A stretch of DNA of 64,000 nt, from contig OY782875.1 in NCBI GenBank assembly GCA_963678565.1, positions 3,038,001 through 3,102,000 on the forward strand, written 5' to 3'. This DNA is from SKHV01 sp963678565. Its GTDB lineage: Bacteria > Bacteroidota > Bacteroidia > Bacteroidales > Prolixibacteraceae. Of this stretch, positions 45,375 to 54,118 are shown piece by piece. The first letter of the stretch is position 1; every line of letters begins with the position of its first letter. Both the position numbers and the translations under genes were made by a program. The notes under the pieces were generated by a model. It worked only from the letters and a program-made list of their open reading frames with translations, ran no database searches and was not told where the DNA came from.

Positions 45375-46468
45375 TGAATATTCTGGCATACATATCGTTG
45401 GGATTTACTGGTATTCAATTCATTAATGTATTGTTAAACCTCCTATTCAGGCAAAAACTAAGGTCTAACGATTCAAAAATTGAGCATCAGGTTTCAATTT
45501 TGATACCAGCCCGAAACGAAGAAAAAAATATTGATCATCTATTAGTTAATTTGATAAAAAACAAATCATCTAATTTAGAAATTATAGTTTACGACGATGA
45601 ATCAACTGACAATACTGCAAAAGTATTAACTAGCTATGCTAAATTAGATTCAAGAATAAAAACAGTAAAAACGCAAAAATTACCGGAAGGCTGGTTGGGG
45701 AAAAATCATGCTTGTTATCAATTAGCACAGCATGCAAAAGGAAAGTATTTACTTTTTATTGATGCAGATGTTGAAATAGAAAGCCAACTTTTAAATGATG
45801 TAATATCAAAAATAACCCAAAGTAACTTGGCTTTACTCTCTATCTTTCCAACACAAATTATACAAACTTGGGGCGAAAAAGCGACTGTTCCAATTATGAA
45901 TTATATTTTATTGAGCTTACTTCCTTTAATTTTTGTGCGTTATTCTCCCTTCTCCTCACATGCGGCAGCCAATGGGCAGTTTATGCTTTTCGATGCTCAG
46001 ATTTATAAAAAATATCAACCACATCTACATTTCAAGAGCTCAGCAATTGAGGACATCAAAATTGCCAGATTCTTAAAAAGAAGCAAAGAAAAAATAGCTT
46101 GTTTAACCGGCGATTCAAGAATTCGTTGCAGGATGTACAATAATTATAACGAAGCATTAAACGGTTTTGCCAAAAATGTTTTTATGTTTTTTGGAAATCA
46201 AGCAATCATTGGTTTCCTCTATGCAATATTCAACTTACTAGGGTTTATCCCGGTCCTATCGTTAGGAATAGAATGGGTACTCATTTATTTCATTGTTTTA
46301 ATTCTGAATCAGGTTTTCATTTCAATAGTAAGTAAAGAAAAAATAGCTTTAAACCTTTTATTATTACCAATTCAATTTACATTTTTAATACAAGTTTTAG
46401 TAAAAGCAAGTATTATTAAACGTACAAAAGTTCATCAATGGAAAGAAAGAAACATTTACTTATCCTAA
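45374..46468 (+). CDS. family 2 glycosyltransferase, probable carotenoid glycosyltransferase
   Basis: The 364-residue protein has a GT-A domain (VSILIPARNEEKNIDHLL, IIVYDDESTDNTAKVL, LFIDADVEIES as the DxD site, and a later EDIKIARFLK) and three C-terminal hydrophobic helices that fix it in the inner membrane. It most resembles CruC/CrtQ-type enzymes that add a sugar to a carotenoid hydroxyl. It follows the acyltransferase with a one-base overlap and overlaps the next gene by 31 bases. Confidence 0.83.
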   Translation: MNILAYISLGFTGIQFINVLLNLLFRQKLRSNDSKIEHQVSILIPARNEEKNIDHLLVNLIKNKSSNLEIIVYDDESTDNTAKVLTSYAKLDSRIKTVKTQKLPEGWLGKNHACYQLAQHAKGKYLLFIDADVEIESQLLNDVISKITQSNLALLSIFPTQIIQTWGEKATVPIMNYILLSLLPLIFVRYSPFSSHAAANGQFMLFDAQIYKKYQPHLHFKSSAIEDIKIARFLKRSKEKIACLTGDSRIRCRMYNNYNEALNGFAKNVFMFFGNQAIIGFLYAIFNLLGFIPVLSLGIEWVLIYFIVLILNQVFISIVSKEKIALNLLLLPIQFTFLIQVLVKASIIKRTKVHQWKERNIYLS

Positions 46469-47175
46469 TGCTTGTTTTGGTCTCTTTTCATTTAATTGGA
46501 CAAAACAATCAATCAATTTACAAAGCCTATATCAGTGGAGATATGGTGCTTTGGAAAAATACGATTGATTCAATTGATAAGCAAAAACAACTTACGCCAG
46601 AAGATAGAATTGATCATATAAATTATCTGTATGGTTACATTGCTTATTCAATAGCAATGGATGAAAATAAAGTCGCAAAAAAATATTTAGAGAAGGCAAA
46701 AAATCATTTAGCCCGAATCGAAAACGATAGCAAAATGGGCTCTATGGTAAATGCTTATAAGGCTGCTTTTATTGGATTTGAGTTGGGGCTGGCTCCATAT
46801 AAAGCTCCGTTTATCGGAATGGATAGCTGGGATTTTGCAAAAACTGCAACCCTATTGGATTCTACCAATGCATTGGCTTACTTTCAAATGGGAAATATCT
46901 CCTATTACACTCCTGCTATTTTTGGAGGATCAAAAGCAAAAGCTATTCTCTACTTTCAACAAGCTTTAAATATTCTGGATAAGCAACCAGAAAAGAGAAA
47001 AAACAACTGGAACTATCTGAATTTCCTTAGTACTTTAATTCAAATTTACGAGGATCAAAAAGAATATGAATTGGCTCAAAAATATTGTTTACAGGCATTA
47101 AAAGAAGAACCTAATTTTCAATGGGTAAAAGAAGAACTCTACCCTGAAATTCTAAAAAAAATAGAAAATGAATAA
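46438..47175 (+). CDS. exported TPR-like protein of unknown function in the carotenoid operon
   Basis: I do not recognise a named gene. The 245-residue product starts with a signal peptide (MERKKHLLILMLVLVSFHLIG) and then reads as helical repeats of tetratricopeptide type, for example TNALAYFQMGNISYYTP, AILYFQQALNIL and LAQKYCLQALKEEPNFQWV. It has an invariant-looking middle stretch LAPYKAPFIGMDSWDFAK. It is squeezed between the glycosyltransferase (31-base overlap) and crtI (eight-base overlap), so it must be made with the pigment enzymes and is probably periplasmic. It might help carry or place the finished carotenoid glycoside. Confidence 0.78.
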   Translation: MERKKHLLILMLVLVSFHLIGQNNQSIYKAYISGDMVLWKNTIDSIDKQKQLTPEDRIDHINYLYGYIAYSIAMDENKVAKKYLEKAKNHLARIENDSKMGSMVNAYKAAFIGFELGLAPYKAPFIGMDSWDFAKTATLLDSTNALAYFQMGNISYYTPAIFGGSKAKAILYFQQALNILDKQPEKRKNNWNYLNFLSTLIQIYEDQKEYELAQKYCLQALKEEPNFQWVKEELYPEILKKIENE

Positions 47176-48640
47176 AACAGTTTTAATAGTAGGAACCGGT
47201 TTAGGAGGGTTATCAACTGGGTTAAGGTTGGCTTCTAGAGGTTATAAAGTTCAATTTCTTGAGAAAAACTCACAAGCTGGTGGTAGATTAAATCAATTGA
47301 AAAAAGATGGTTTTACCTTTGATATTGGCCCTAGCTTCTTCAGTATGCCCTACGAATTTGAAGAACTACTAAAAGATAGCGGAAACATAGCAATGCCATT
47401 TAAATTTGATGAGCTAGACCCGCTATATACCGTTAGTTTTAGAGGACACGATCAGAAATTTTCACTTTATAAAGATATCGATAAATTAAGTCAGCAATTC
47501 GAAGGAATTGAACACAATTTTAAAGAGAAATTTATAGCTTATCTGACAAAGTGTGGCGAATTATACAACGATACAGTCGACATTGCAATCAAGCAAAATT
47601 TTGACAGCCTAAGTGATTATATTAAAGCGCTAATGACCGTAAATCCAAAACACTTACCTGTTTTGGTAAAGTCTTTCTGGAAACAAACGGGAAGTTACTT
47701 TGAATCGATGGAGGCTCGACAAATTGTTTCTCTAATTGCGTTTTTCCTTGGCAGAACTCCGTTCGACACCAATGCAATTTATACTTTGCTATCCCATATC
47801 GAATTCACCCACACAGGCTACTATAATGTTGAAGGCGGAATGTATACCATTGTAAAAAGCTTGGTTAAAGAACTAGAAAAGCTTCAGGTAGACTTTAACT
47901 TTAATACCGAAATTGTAGATTTTACCTCCTCTGATGATCAACTAACAACGTTGATTGACAAAAATGGCAAATCGTGGAATGCTGATATTTTTGTAGTAAA
48001 TAGCGATGCAGCCTATTTCAGAGGTAAAGTTTTAAACAGGAAAAAGTATTCTGAAAAACGACTCAACAAGTTGAGTTGGACCATGGGATATCTTACATTC
48101 TATGTTGGACTTAAAAGTAAGTTACCACAAATTGAGCACCACAATTATTACCTCGGAAACAACTTTAAAGAGTATGCAAAAGATGTGATGAAAAATCCGG
48201 GAACACTTGAAAAACCATATTATTATGTAAACGTGGTTTCTAAGCACAATCAGCAATGTGCCCCCGAAGGTTGCGAAGCTCTTTTCTTTGTTTGTCCAGT
48301 TCCGAACCTACAATTTAAATCAGATTGGAGCGATAAAGACGAGATTGTAAATAGTATCATCACTGATTTTTCGGAAAGAATTGATCATGATATCTCAAGT
48401 GAAATAATATTTAAAGAAGCCTATACTCCTCAAGACTGGAAGAATAAATTTAACCTATACAATGGTGCAGGATTAGGACTTTCTCACAGTATGTTACAAA
48501 TTGGCGCCTTACGCCCTAAAAATTACGACGAAGAATTTAAGAATACCTTTTACGTTGGGGCATCAACAATCCCTGGAGCCGGCCTTCCAATGGCAATTAT
48601 CAGTTCTAAATTAGTAACCGAACGTATTCTAAGTAAATAA
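47168..48640 (+). CDS. crtI: phytoene desaturase / carotenoid isomerase-type oxidoreductase
   Basis: CrtI introduces double bonds into phytoene to make neurosporene or lycopene. The 490-residue protein begins with the FAD dinucleotide motif VLIVGTGLGGLSTGLRLASR and EKNSQAGGRLNQL, followed by FDIGPSFFSMP. The C-terminal signature FYVGASTIPGAGLPMAIISS is the CrtI-family FAD end. It is the last gene of the operon, with a hairpin 10 bases after the stop. Only one desaturase is present and no lycopene cyclase, so the product is likely acyclic unless a cyclase lies elsewhere. Confidence 0.94.
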   Translation: MNKTVLIVGTGLGGLSTGLRLASRGYKVQFLEKNSQAGGRLNQLKKDGFTFDIGPSFFSMPYEFEELLKDSGNIAMPFKFDELDPLYTVSFRGHDQKFSLYKDIDKLSQQFEGIEHNFKEKFIAYLTKCGELYNDTVDIAIKQNFDSLSDYIKALMTVNPKHLPVLVKSFWKQTGSYFESMEARQIVSLIAFFLGRTPFDTNAIYTLLSHIEFTHTGYYNVEGGMYTIVKSLVKELEKLQVDFNFNTEIVDFTSSDDQLTTLIDKNGKSWNADIFVVNSDAAYFRGKVLNRKKYSEKRLNKLSWTMGYLTFYVGLKSKLPQIEHHNYYLGNNFKEYAKDVMKNPGTLEKPYYYVNVVSKHNQQCAPEGCEALFFVCPVPNLQFKSDWSDKDEIVNSIITDFSERIDHDISSEIIFKEAYTPQDWKNKFNLYNGAGLGLSHSMLQIGALRPKNYDEEFKNTFYVGASTIPGAGLPMAIISSKLVTERILSK

Positions 48641-48649
48641 ATACATTTC

Positions 48650-48690
48650 AATATCAGACATTATATTTAAACTGGTGTCTGATATTATTT
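48650..48690 (+). terminator. terminator of the carotenoid operon
   Basis: An 11-bp perfect stem (AATATCAGACA / TGTCTGATATT) with a 15-nt loop follows crtI by 9 bases and runs into ATTTTAAAG. Confidence 0.7.
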
Positions 48691-48835
48691 TAAAGACTGC
48701 GCTTACTGAAGGGCTCCCCTCCAACCTGATCGCTATTTAAAATTTATTGAATAATTAATTAAATTGCAGCCCTAACAAATAAATCAGTTTTAAATATTAA
48801 ACTGAGTTACCTTTAGCCATGCTCAATAATTAAGT

Positions 48836-49330
48836 ATGAATTTGTTTTATTATATCAACAACTATATCTACAATGCGCTTCCCTCCTTCTATTTTAAGAA
48901 AAAATACAAGCAGCTAAAACATTTTGAAAAGCAAGTTGATAAAAACATTCTGAATGATCGGTTAAACTATTATTTTAAGGTTGAAAATTTATTCTGTCGA
49001 TCGAAGGAAATGATGTAGCTACCAATTTAAAATGGATCTTATCGTCTAATTCGCTTTGCGTGATGCCCACCAAAATTTGAAACTTGGTTTATGGAAGGGC
49101 GTTTAATAGCAGGAATACACTATGTTGAACTATCGGATAAATACGATAATATTGATGAAATCATCGATCATTATTCAAGCAATCCGAAAGAAGCAGAAGC
49201 AATTATAAAAAATGCCAACGAATATGTGCAACAATTCATGAATGATAAATTGGAGGATTTATTGTGCTTGAAAATTCTGCAAAAATATACAGAGCTTAGT
49301 GGTCAATCAAATGCAAATCGATTTCACTAA
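48836..49330 (+). pseudogene. remnant of a family 90 (LPS/CAP10-type) glycosyltransferase gene
   Basis: Two short open frames and the DNA between them rebuild pieces of one GT90 protein. The first frame (from ATG 48836) gives the N-terminus, with PSFYFKKKYKQLKHFEK and DRLNYYFKV. A shift near 48985 then joins to SIEGNDVATNLKWILSSNS, the conserved C-terminal motif of the family. A second shift near 49069, best explained by loss of two bases, restores PKFETWFMEGRLIAGIHY and continues to IIKNANEYVQQFMNDK and the stop at 49330. About 165 codons remain of a family normally near 320, so most of the catalytic core was deleted. The gene is dead. Confidence 0.8.
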
Positions 49331-49334
49331 AAAA

Positions 49335-50972
49335 TTATCTTGAAATATCTTTTGCTTTAGCAATCGCTTTTCCGAAGCTATCATAGATAAATTCATCGCC
49401 AACAATTTCCATAATACCTGAACGCTCAAGCTCAAATTGCACATCTTCATTCACTCCACTAAAAATAATTTGCACTTTATCGTGCTTCAATTTATTCACC
49501 GACTCTTTTAGGTTGTGCAATCCTGTTTGGTCAATAAACGAAACATGTCGCATTCTAATAATTAACACGTTGCATTTTAATCCCAGCTTTTCAATTACTT
49601 CAGAAAATGTACGTGCCGATGCAAAGAAAAAAGGACCACTAATCTCATAAATTTGAACATCTTTGGGTAAATCTGAATAATCATCAATCAAGTCATTATC
49701 AATGATAGGTTCAATACGTTTTTCGTTACTATCCGCCAGTCGTTTCATCAACAAAACAGCAGATAAAACTACTCCTACTTCAATTGCAATGGTTAAGTCA
49801 ACCAATACAGTTAAAAAGAAAGTCGTAAGGAGAATTACAATATCAAAAAGAGAGCCCTTTAAAATCGACACAAACGATCGCCATTCACTCATATTATAAG
49901 CAACTACAATTAAAACTCCGGCTAAACTAGCCATCGGGATCAAAGTAGCCCACTTCCCAAGAAATAGCATGATTAAAAGCAAAGTAATTGCGTGGAAAAT
50001 ACCTGCAATTGGTGTTCTTCCACCATTTTTAACATTCGTAGCTGTTCGAGCAATTGCCCCGGTAGCAGGAATTCCGCCAAAGAATGGTGTGACAATATTA
50101 GCAATCCCCTGCGCTATTAACTCTGTATTTGACCGATGCTTCCCACTAATCATTCCATCAGAAACAACAGCCGAAAGCAATGATTCGATTCCACCAAGTA
50201 ATGCGATTGTTAATGCAGGAGCAATGTAGTTTGACAATTCACCCAACTGAACATCAGGAAAACTTAGCTCCAAGCGATTAGGAATGGTACCAAAAAAGCT
50301 TCCAATTGTTGAAACATCTAAATGAAATAGATGAACGATTAAAGTAATCAGTATGATCGAAAGAAACGATCCGGGTACTTTTGAAAACACCTTTTTTGAA
50401 AAACTAGTAATTAAAATTGTTATTACAGTTAAAATGAAAGCAGTCCAGTTTATTTCATGTAAATGCTGAAAATAGACAATCCATTTTTCATAAAACCCAG
50501 TTGGAACTTGATCAATTTCCAATCCCAAAGCATCTTTTATTTGAGTAGAAAAAATAACCAACGCAATCCCACTTGTAAAACCAACAATCAAGGAATGAGG
50601 AAAATATTTTAGTAGAGCACCTAATTTAAGAAGACCGAAAACGATTAAAATTATGCCAGCCATAATTGTTGAAATCAACAAGCCATTTAAGCCATATTGC
50701 TCAACAATTCCAAAAACAACTACAATAAACGCTCCTGTTGGTCCGCCAATCTGAACACGACTTCCCCCCAAAGCTGAAATAATAAAGCCAGCAACAATTG
50801 CAGTAATCAATCCCTTTTCGGGAGATACACCCGAAGCAACAGCAAAAGCAATTGCCAATGGTAAAGCAACGATACCAACTACAATGCCCGACATAATATC
50901 GGATGAAATCTGCTTTTTAGAAATACCCGATTTAAGCAAAGTAAACAACTTCGGTTTAAATATATTGTTCAT
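49335..50972 (-). CDS. SulP-family inorganic anion transporter with STAS domain
   Basis: The 545-residue membrane protein starts with a SulP transporter domain: DIMSGIVVGIVALPLAIAFA near 25, then GLITAIVAGFIISALGGSRVQIGGPTGAF spanning about 53-82, and about twelve helices to residue 400. A STAS domain at about 430-540 (ISGPFFFASARTFSEV, MRHVSFIDQTGLHNL) is the usual regulatory part. SulP proteins carry sulfate, bicarbonate or chloride; the ion is not shown by the sequence and no carbonic anhydrase gene is next to it. It ends five bases from the GT90 remnant on the other strand. Confidence 0.93.
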   Translation of the reverse strand: MNNIFKPKLFTLLKSGISKKQISSDIMSGIVVGIVALPLAIAFAVASGVSPEKGLITAIVAGFIISALGGSRVQIGGPTGAFIVVVFGIVEQYGLNGLLISTIMAGIILIVFGLLKLGALLKYFPHSLIVGFTSGIALVIFSTQIKDALGLEIDQVPTGFYEKWIVYFQHLHEINWTAFILTVITILITSFSKKVFSKVPGSFLSIILITLIVHLFHLDVSTIGSFFGTIPNRLELSFPDVQLGELSNYIAPALTIALLGGIESLLSAVVSDGMISGKHRSNTELIAQGIANIVTPFFGGIPATGAIARTATNVKNGGRTPIAGIFHAITLLLIMLFLGKWATLIPMASLAGVLIVVAYNMSEWRSFVSILKGSLFDIVILLTTFFLTVLVDLTIAIEVGVVLSAVLLMKRLADSNEKRIEPIIDNDLIDDYSDLPKDVQIYEISGPFFFASARTFSEVIEKLGLKCNVLIIRMRHVSFIDQTGLHNLKESVNKLKHDKVQIIFSGVNEDVQFELERSGIMEIVGDEFIYDSFGKAIAKAKDISR

Positions 50973-51210
50973 ACAAATAATTGATTAAGAATTGGATAAA
51001 AACAAAAATGCAGCTCAAAATAGCTTGCAATGAAAGCAATAAGTTTATTAATCGAATTTAAGAAGAAAGAAAAAAGTGATGCATTTTGTTAAAATTAGAA
51101 TGCAAAAGTATAGGAAAATGTGTGCTAGCACTTAAATAATTCAAAAACTTCAGATTTTGCTTTTAAAAATTAACAAGAGATTAAGAAAAATGAATGAAAC
51201 AAAGCACTAA

Positions 51211-51744
51211 TTAATTTTGGAATTGTTCCACTTTAATCAAGTTCTCAACATTGTAGCCTCGTTCAGAAGCTTTATCGAGCAATTGACCATACAATTTATC
51301 AGATACTTGAGGAGTTCGCGATAAGATCCACAAATAGTTATCTGATTTACTTCCTACAATAGACCATTGATAATCGGGATCAAGTTCAAGAATGTAGTAA
51401 TCGCTATAGAAAATCCAAAAGAAGGAAACTTTTAACTTGGCGGGCTCCTTAGGATTTGGAATTTTTGCTTTACCAATAGCCTCCGATTTTGATCCATTTA
51501 ATGAGTCCTTGTAACCCGAGTTTACCACTTTTATTTTGCCATCTTTTCGAAGCGAGTATTCAGCAGTTACCCCTTGCAATCCTCTTTCAAAACGATGATC
51601 GAAACGAGCAATTTCGTACCATTTTCCTAAATACTTTTCAAGTTGAAAATCAGAGACTACCTTCTTATTAATCATCGATTTTTGCATGGTGCACGAGTTC
51701 AAAAGAATAAAAACAAAACTAAAAATAAGGCTCCACTTTTTCAT
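51211..51744 (-). CDS. blc: lipocalin lipoprotein, Blc family
   Basis: The 177-residue protein has a lipoprotein signal ending LLNSC (Cys18), then the lipocalin signature LGKWYEIARFDHRFERGL near 40-57 and the later YSDYYILELDPDYQW and YLWILSRTP. Bacterial lipocalins of this group sit in the outer membrane and bind lipids or lysophospholipids. It is a lone gene on the minus strand and I see no strong promoter box before it. Confidence 0.92.
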   Translation of the reverse strand: MKKWSLIFSFVFILLNSCTMQKSMINKKVVSDFQLEKYLGKWYEIARFDHRFERGLQGVTAEYSLRKDGKIKVVNSGYKDSLNGSKSEAIGKAKIPNPKEPAKLKVSFFWIFYSDYYILELDPDYQWSIVGSKSDNYLWILSRTPQVSDKLYGQLLDKASERGYNVENLIKVEQFQN

Positions 51745-51821
51745 ATTCTAAGATCATTTCACTTTAAAACAGTTTATGTTTACGGTTGTTCAATTGAGGC
51801 TTAATGAAAACCAATCAACAA

Positions 51822-51851
51822 AAAAAGGCTACCCAAATGAGTAGCCTTTTT
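51822..51851 (-). terminator. terminator of the TPR membrane protein gene
   Basis: An 11-bp perfect stem (AAAAAGGCTAC / GTAGCCTTTTT) with an 8-nt loop lies 19 bases past the stop at 51870 on the minus strand, with T-rich flanks both ways. Confidence 0.85.
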
Positions 51852-51869
51852 ATATAATAAATATAAATT

Positions 51870-52550
51870 TTATTTCTGTTGCAAACGAGCAATAAATTTT
51901 TCAGCATTGGCTACTTCGGTACTTGTTGGAAATTGATCTTTCAATTCAACGTACTCTGTCATTGCCTTTTCATTGTTTCCTTCAGCTTCATATGCCAAGC
52001 CAAGCTTGATTTTGATGCTAGGAGTAGTTAGCTCATTGGTATTCGCAGCCAAGGCCTTTTTATAATAAGAAATAGCATCGCTATACTCACCCAATTCAAC
52101 ATACGCATCACCAATTGCAGTATTTTTAATTGGAGACAGAAGCAAATCATCTGTATCAAAATCTTTCAAGTAGCTAATTGCCTCTTTGTACTCACCTAAA
52201 TGTAGATATGAAATTCCAGTATAATAGTTTGCTAAATTTCCAGCAGGTGTTGAACCATATTCCTCTATAATATCAAGAAATCCATAAACAGAACCATCAC
52301 CATTTACTGCAAGATTAAATGAATCTTTAGCAAAGTAATTCTGAGCACCGTACATATCTTCTTGCGCTGAAATTCCTTTTGGCTCAACACTATATTTTTG
52401 AAAAGCTAAAAAGGCTAATATAACGACAATAAGTCCTCCAACACTGTAAATTACAGTATTCAAATTTTTCTCAAAAAACTGTTCTGTTTTTGTTAAGGCC
52501 TGTTCAACATCGGCCATACTGTCGTGATGTGGTTTAGTATCTTTTGTCAT
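51870..52550 (-). CDS. membrane-anchored tetratricopeptide repeat protein
   Basis: The 226-residue protein has a short cytoplasmic N-terminus, one transmembrane helix at about 34-52 (VIYSVGGLIVVILAFLAF), then TPR repeats such as GNLANYYTGISYLHLGEYKEAI, GDAYVELGEYSDAISYYKKAL and KLGLAYEAEGNNEKAMTEY. The plan is like YfgM, an inner-membrane TPR protein of the secretion-chaperone network in Proteobacteria, but this likeness is of form only. A perfect -7 box lies 30 bases upstream and a strong terminator follows. Confidence 0.85.
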   Translation of the reverse strand: MTKDTKPHHDSMADVEQALTKTEQFFEKNLNTVIYSVGGLIVVILAFLAFQKYSVEPKGISAQEDMYGAQNYFAKDSFNLAVNGDGSVYGFLDIIEEYGSTPAGNLANYYTGISYLHLGEYKEAISYLKDFDTDDLLLSPIKNTAIGDAYVELGEYSDAISYYKKALAANTNELTTPSIKIKLGLAYEAEGNNEKAMTEYVELKDQFPTSTEVANAEKFIARLQQK

Positions 52551-52579
52551 TTTTACTATTTGTTTTCTAAATTGCTCGA

Positions 52580-52609
52580 CAAAAATAATTTTTTTTAAAA
52601 GAAACCAAT
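52580..52609 (-). promoter_or_regulatory. candidate promoter for the TPR gene
   Basis: The minus strand reads ATTG, 18 bases, then TATTTTTG. The -7 element matches TAnnTTTG and the -33 element has one mismatch. Confidence 0.4.
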
Positions 52610-52611
52610 CA

Positions 52612-52662
52612 TTTTAAAAACATTTTTATAACAATGAAGGTCGTATATCGATGTTTTTAAAA
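52612..52662 (-). terminator. AT-rich inverted repeat at the end of the rhamnulokinase gene
   Basis: Twelve-base perfect arms TTTTAAAAACAT (52612-52623) and ATGTTTTTAAAA (52651-52662) enclose 27 bases and include the kinase stop codon. It may act as a weak terminator. Confidence 0.35.
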
Positions 52663-54027
52663 CTTATTCCACTTAGTTAAGCCTAAATCCATCTCAACAT
52701 CTTCTTTAAAGCCCAATTGCTTATAAATTACAAAAGCAGCTCCTAAAGCACTTGAATTATCAATTTCAGAAGTAAAAACCTCTTTATCTGGATAGAATTC
52801 AGCCATTAAGCGAACAAAAATTTCATTTCGAGCAAAGCCACCAGAAATATATATTGATTTCGTCACATCTTGTTTGGCAACAATTAAGTCAATCGAATGC
52901 TTCAACACTAACGACAAATCAATCATTAGGCGGTGGTAAGCTTCTTTATAATCTTTAAACTGCTTAGGTTCAACAGAAATATCAACAAAGTCAGTAGGAA
53001 CTCCATCTTTAAAGAAAACCATTGGCTGACTCAACATTTCCCTAACCATTTCAGCATCGGCCTTTACGTCGCGAAATGCATCAAAAGGAAGTGCAAAATG
53101 CTCCGTTAAAACTTTCGAATTCACTTCATGAATATGACCCATAAACAAGCGAGACGATTTTACAGGCTTTTGGCTAACACTTAAAAAGCACAAACAATCG
53201 GCTTCGAGCTGCTCAGCTGTTAAAGGTTCGTCGTTGTATGGATTCATATTGATACACCAAGTGCCGGTTGAAATTAGAATAAAAGGGTTTTCACTGCCTA
53301 GAATATAGGGAGCCAATGAAGAAGAGCTGTCGTGAATTCCAACTCCAACTTTAACCGCTTGTCCTTCAATTGAAGTTTCAAAAATAGTATCGTTAGCAAT
53401 TGGTTCAGGTAATTCTATTCCTTCATCGCTTAACCATTGATGATATTTAAAATTGTCGAAATCCCACATAGCTGTATGACAACCAATGGAAGTGAACTCG
53501 GAAGTAACTTGATTGGTAAGCATGTAGGAAATATATTGTGGAAAGTGCATTATACTTGACACCTTTTCAAATACTTCGGCTCTATAATTCTTTAACCATA
53601 AGGTTTGCAACCCAGAATTTAGCATTCCCAATGCAGGTGAAGCCGTTTGTCGGCTAAACTCATCAACACCGCCCCATTTTTCATAAATTGGCTCAACCAC
53701 ACCCTTAGGCATTTCCTTGAGATAGTTGTAGGCAGGAGTTAACCTCGCTCCTTTTTCATCAATGTACATTAAGGTAGCTCCGTAAGTAGAGAAATTAACG
53801 CCTTTTACATTGTATTCATTACTTTTAACCAATTCGGCAACAGAATCTTTTATCCATTGCTCCATTTTATCAATATCGTCGCATTCTACTCCATCTTCAT
53901 CAACAATCGTTTCAAATCTAGTTTCATCGCACGAGATCAATTTCAAATGTTGATTAAATAAAAGTAATTTTTTATTGGTTTTGCCTATGTCGAATACAGC
54001 AATTACATTTTCTGCACAGCATGTCAT
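52657..54027 (-). CDS. rhaB: L-rhamnulokinase (FGGY family)
   Basis: The kinase phosphorylates L-rhamnulose. The 456-residue protein is an FGGY carbohydrate kinase: the N-terminal AVFDIGKTNKKLLLF phosphate loop, GVGIHDSSSSLAPYILG with the catalytic-Asp region near 235, ILISTGTWCINMNPY near 255 and the C-terminal SIYISGGFARNEIFVRLMAEF. The rhamnose assignment comes from the isomerase, mutarotase and symporter genes beside it. A strong hairpin separates it from the isomerase gene, so its transcript level may differ. Confidence 0.88.
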   Translation of the reverse strand: MTCCAENVIAVFDIGKTNKKLLLFNQHLKLISCDETRFETIVDEDGVECDDIDKMEQWIKDSVAELVKSNEYNVKGVNFSTYGATLMYIDEKGARLTPAYNYLKEMPKGVVEPIYEKWGGVDEFSRQTASPALGMLNSGLQTLWLKNYRAEVFEKVSSIMHFPQYISYMLTNQVTSEFTSIGCHTAMWDFDNFKYHQWLSDEGIELPEPIANDTIFETSIEGQAVKVGVGIHDSSSSLAPYILGSENPFILISTGTWCINMNPYNDEPLTAEQLEADCLCFLSVSQKPVKSSRLFMGHIHEVNSKVLTEHFALPFDAFRDVKADAEMVREMLSQPMVFFKDGVPTDFVDISVEPKQFKDYKEAYHRLMIDLSLVLKHSIDLIVAKQDVTKSIYISGGFARNEIFVRLMAEFYPDKEVFTSEIDNSSALGAAFVIYKQLGFKEDVEMDLGLTKWNKF

Positions 54028-54069
54028 AGTAGTTAGCTTTAGTTTTTACAAAATATTGATTGGTAAATT

Positions 54070-54094
54070 AAAAAGCCGACAAAATCGGCTTTTT
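54070..54094 (-). terminator. intrinsic terminator between rhaA and rhaB
   Basis: A perfect 10-bp stem (AAAAAGCCGA / TCGGCTTTTT) with a 5-nt loop and a T run sits 25 bases past the isomerase stop and 43 bases before the kinase start. It should end most rhaT-rhaM-rhaA transcripts before rhaB. Confidence 0.8.
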
Positions 54095-54118
54095 AATTAT
54101 TTTATTGAACAGTTTCGA

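Noticed and set aside
48836..49018. Open frame starting MNLFYYINNYIYN as an independent small gene
   Set aside because: It continues in another frame into the GT90 signature SIEGNDVATNLKW, so it is the head of a decayed glycosyltransferase gene.
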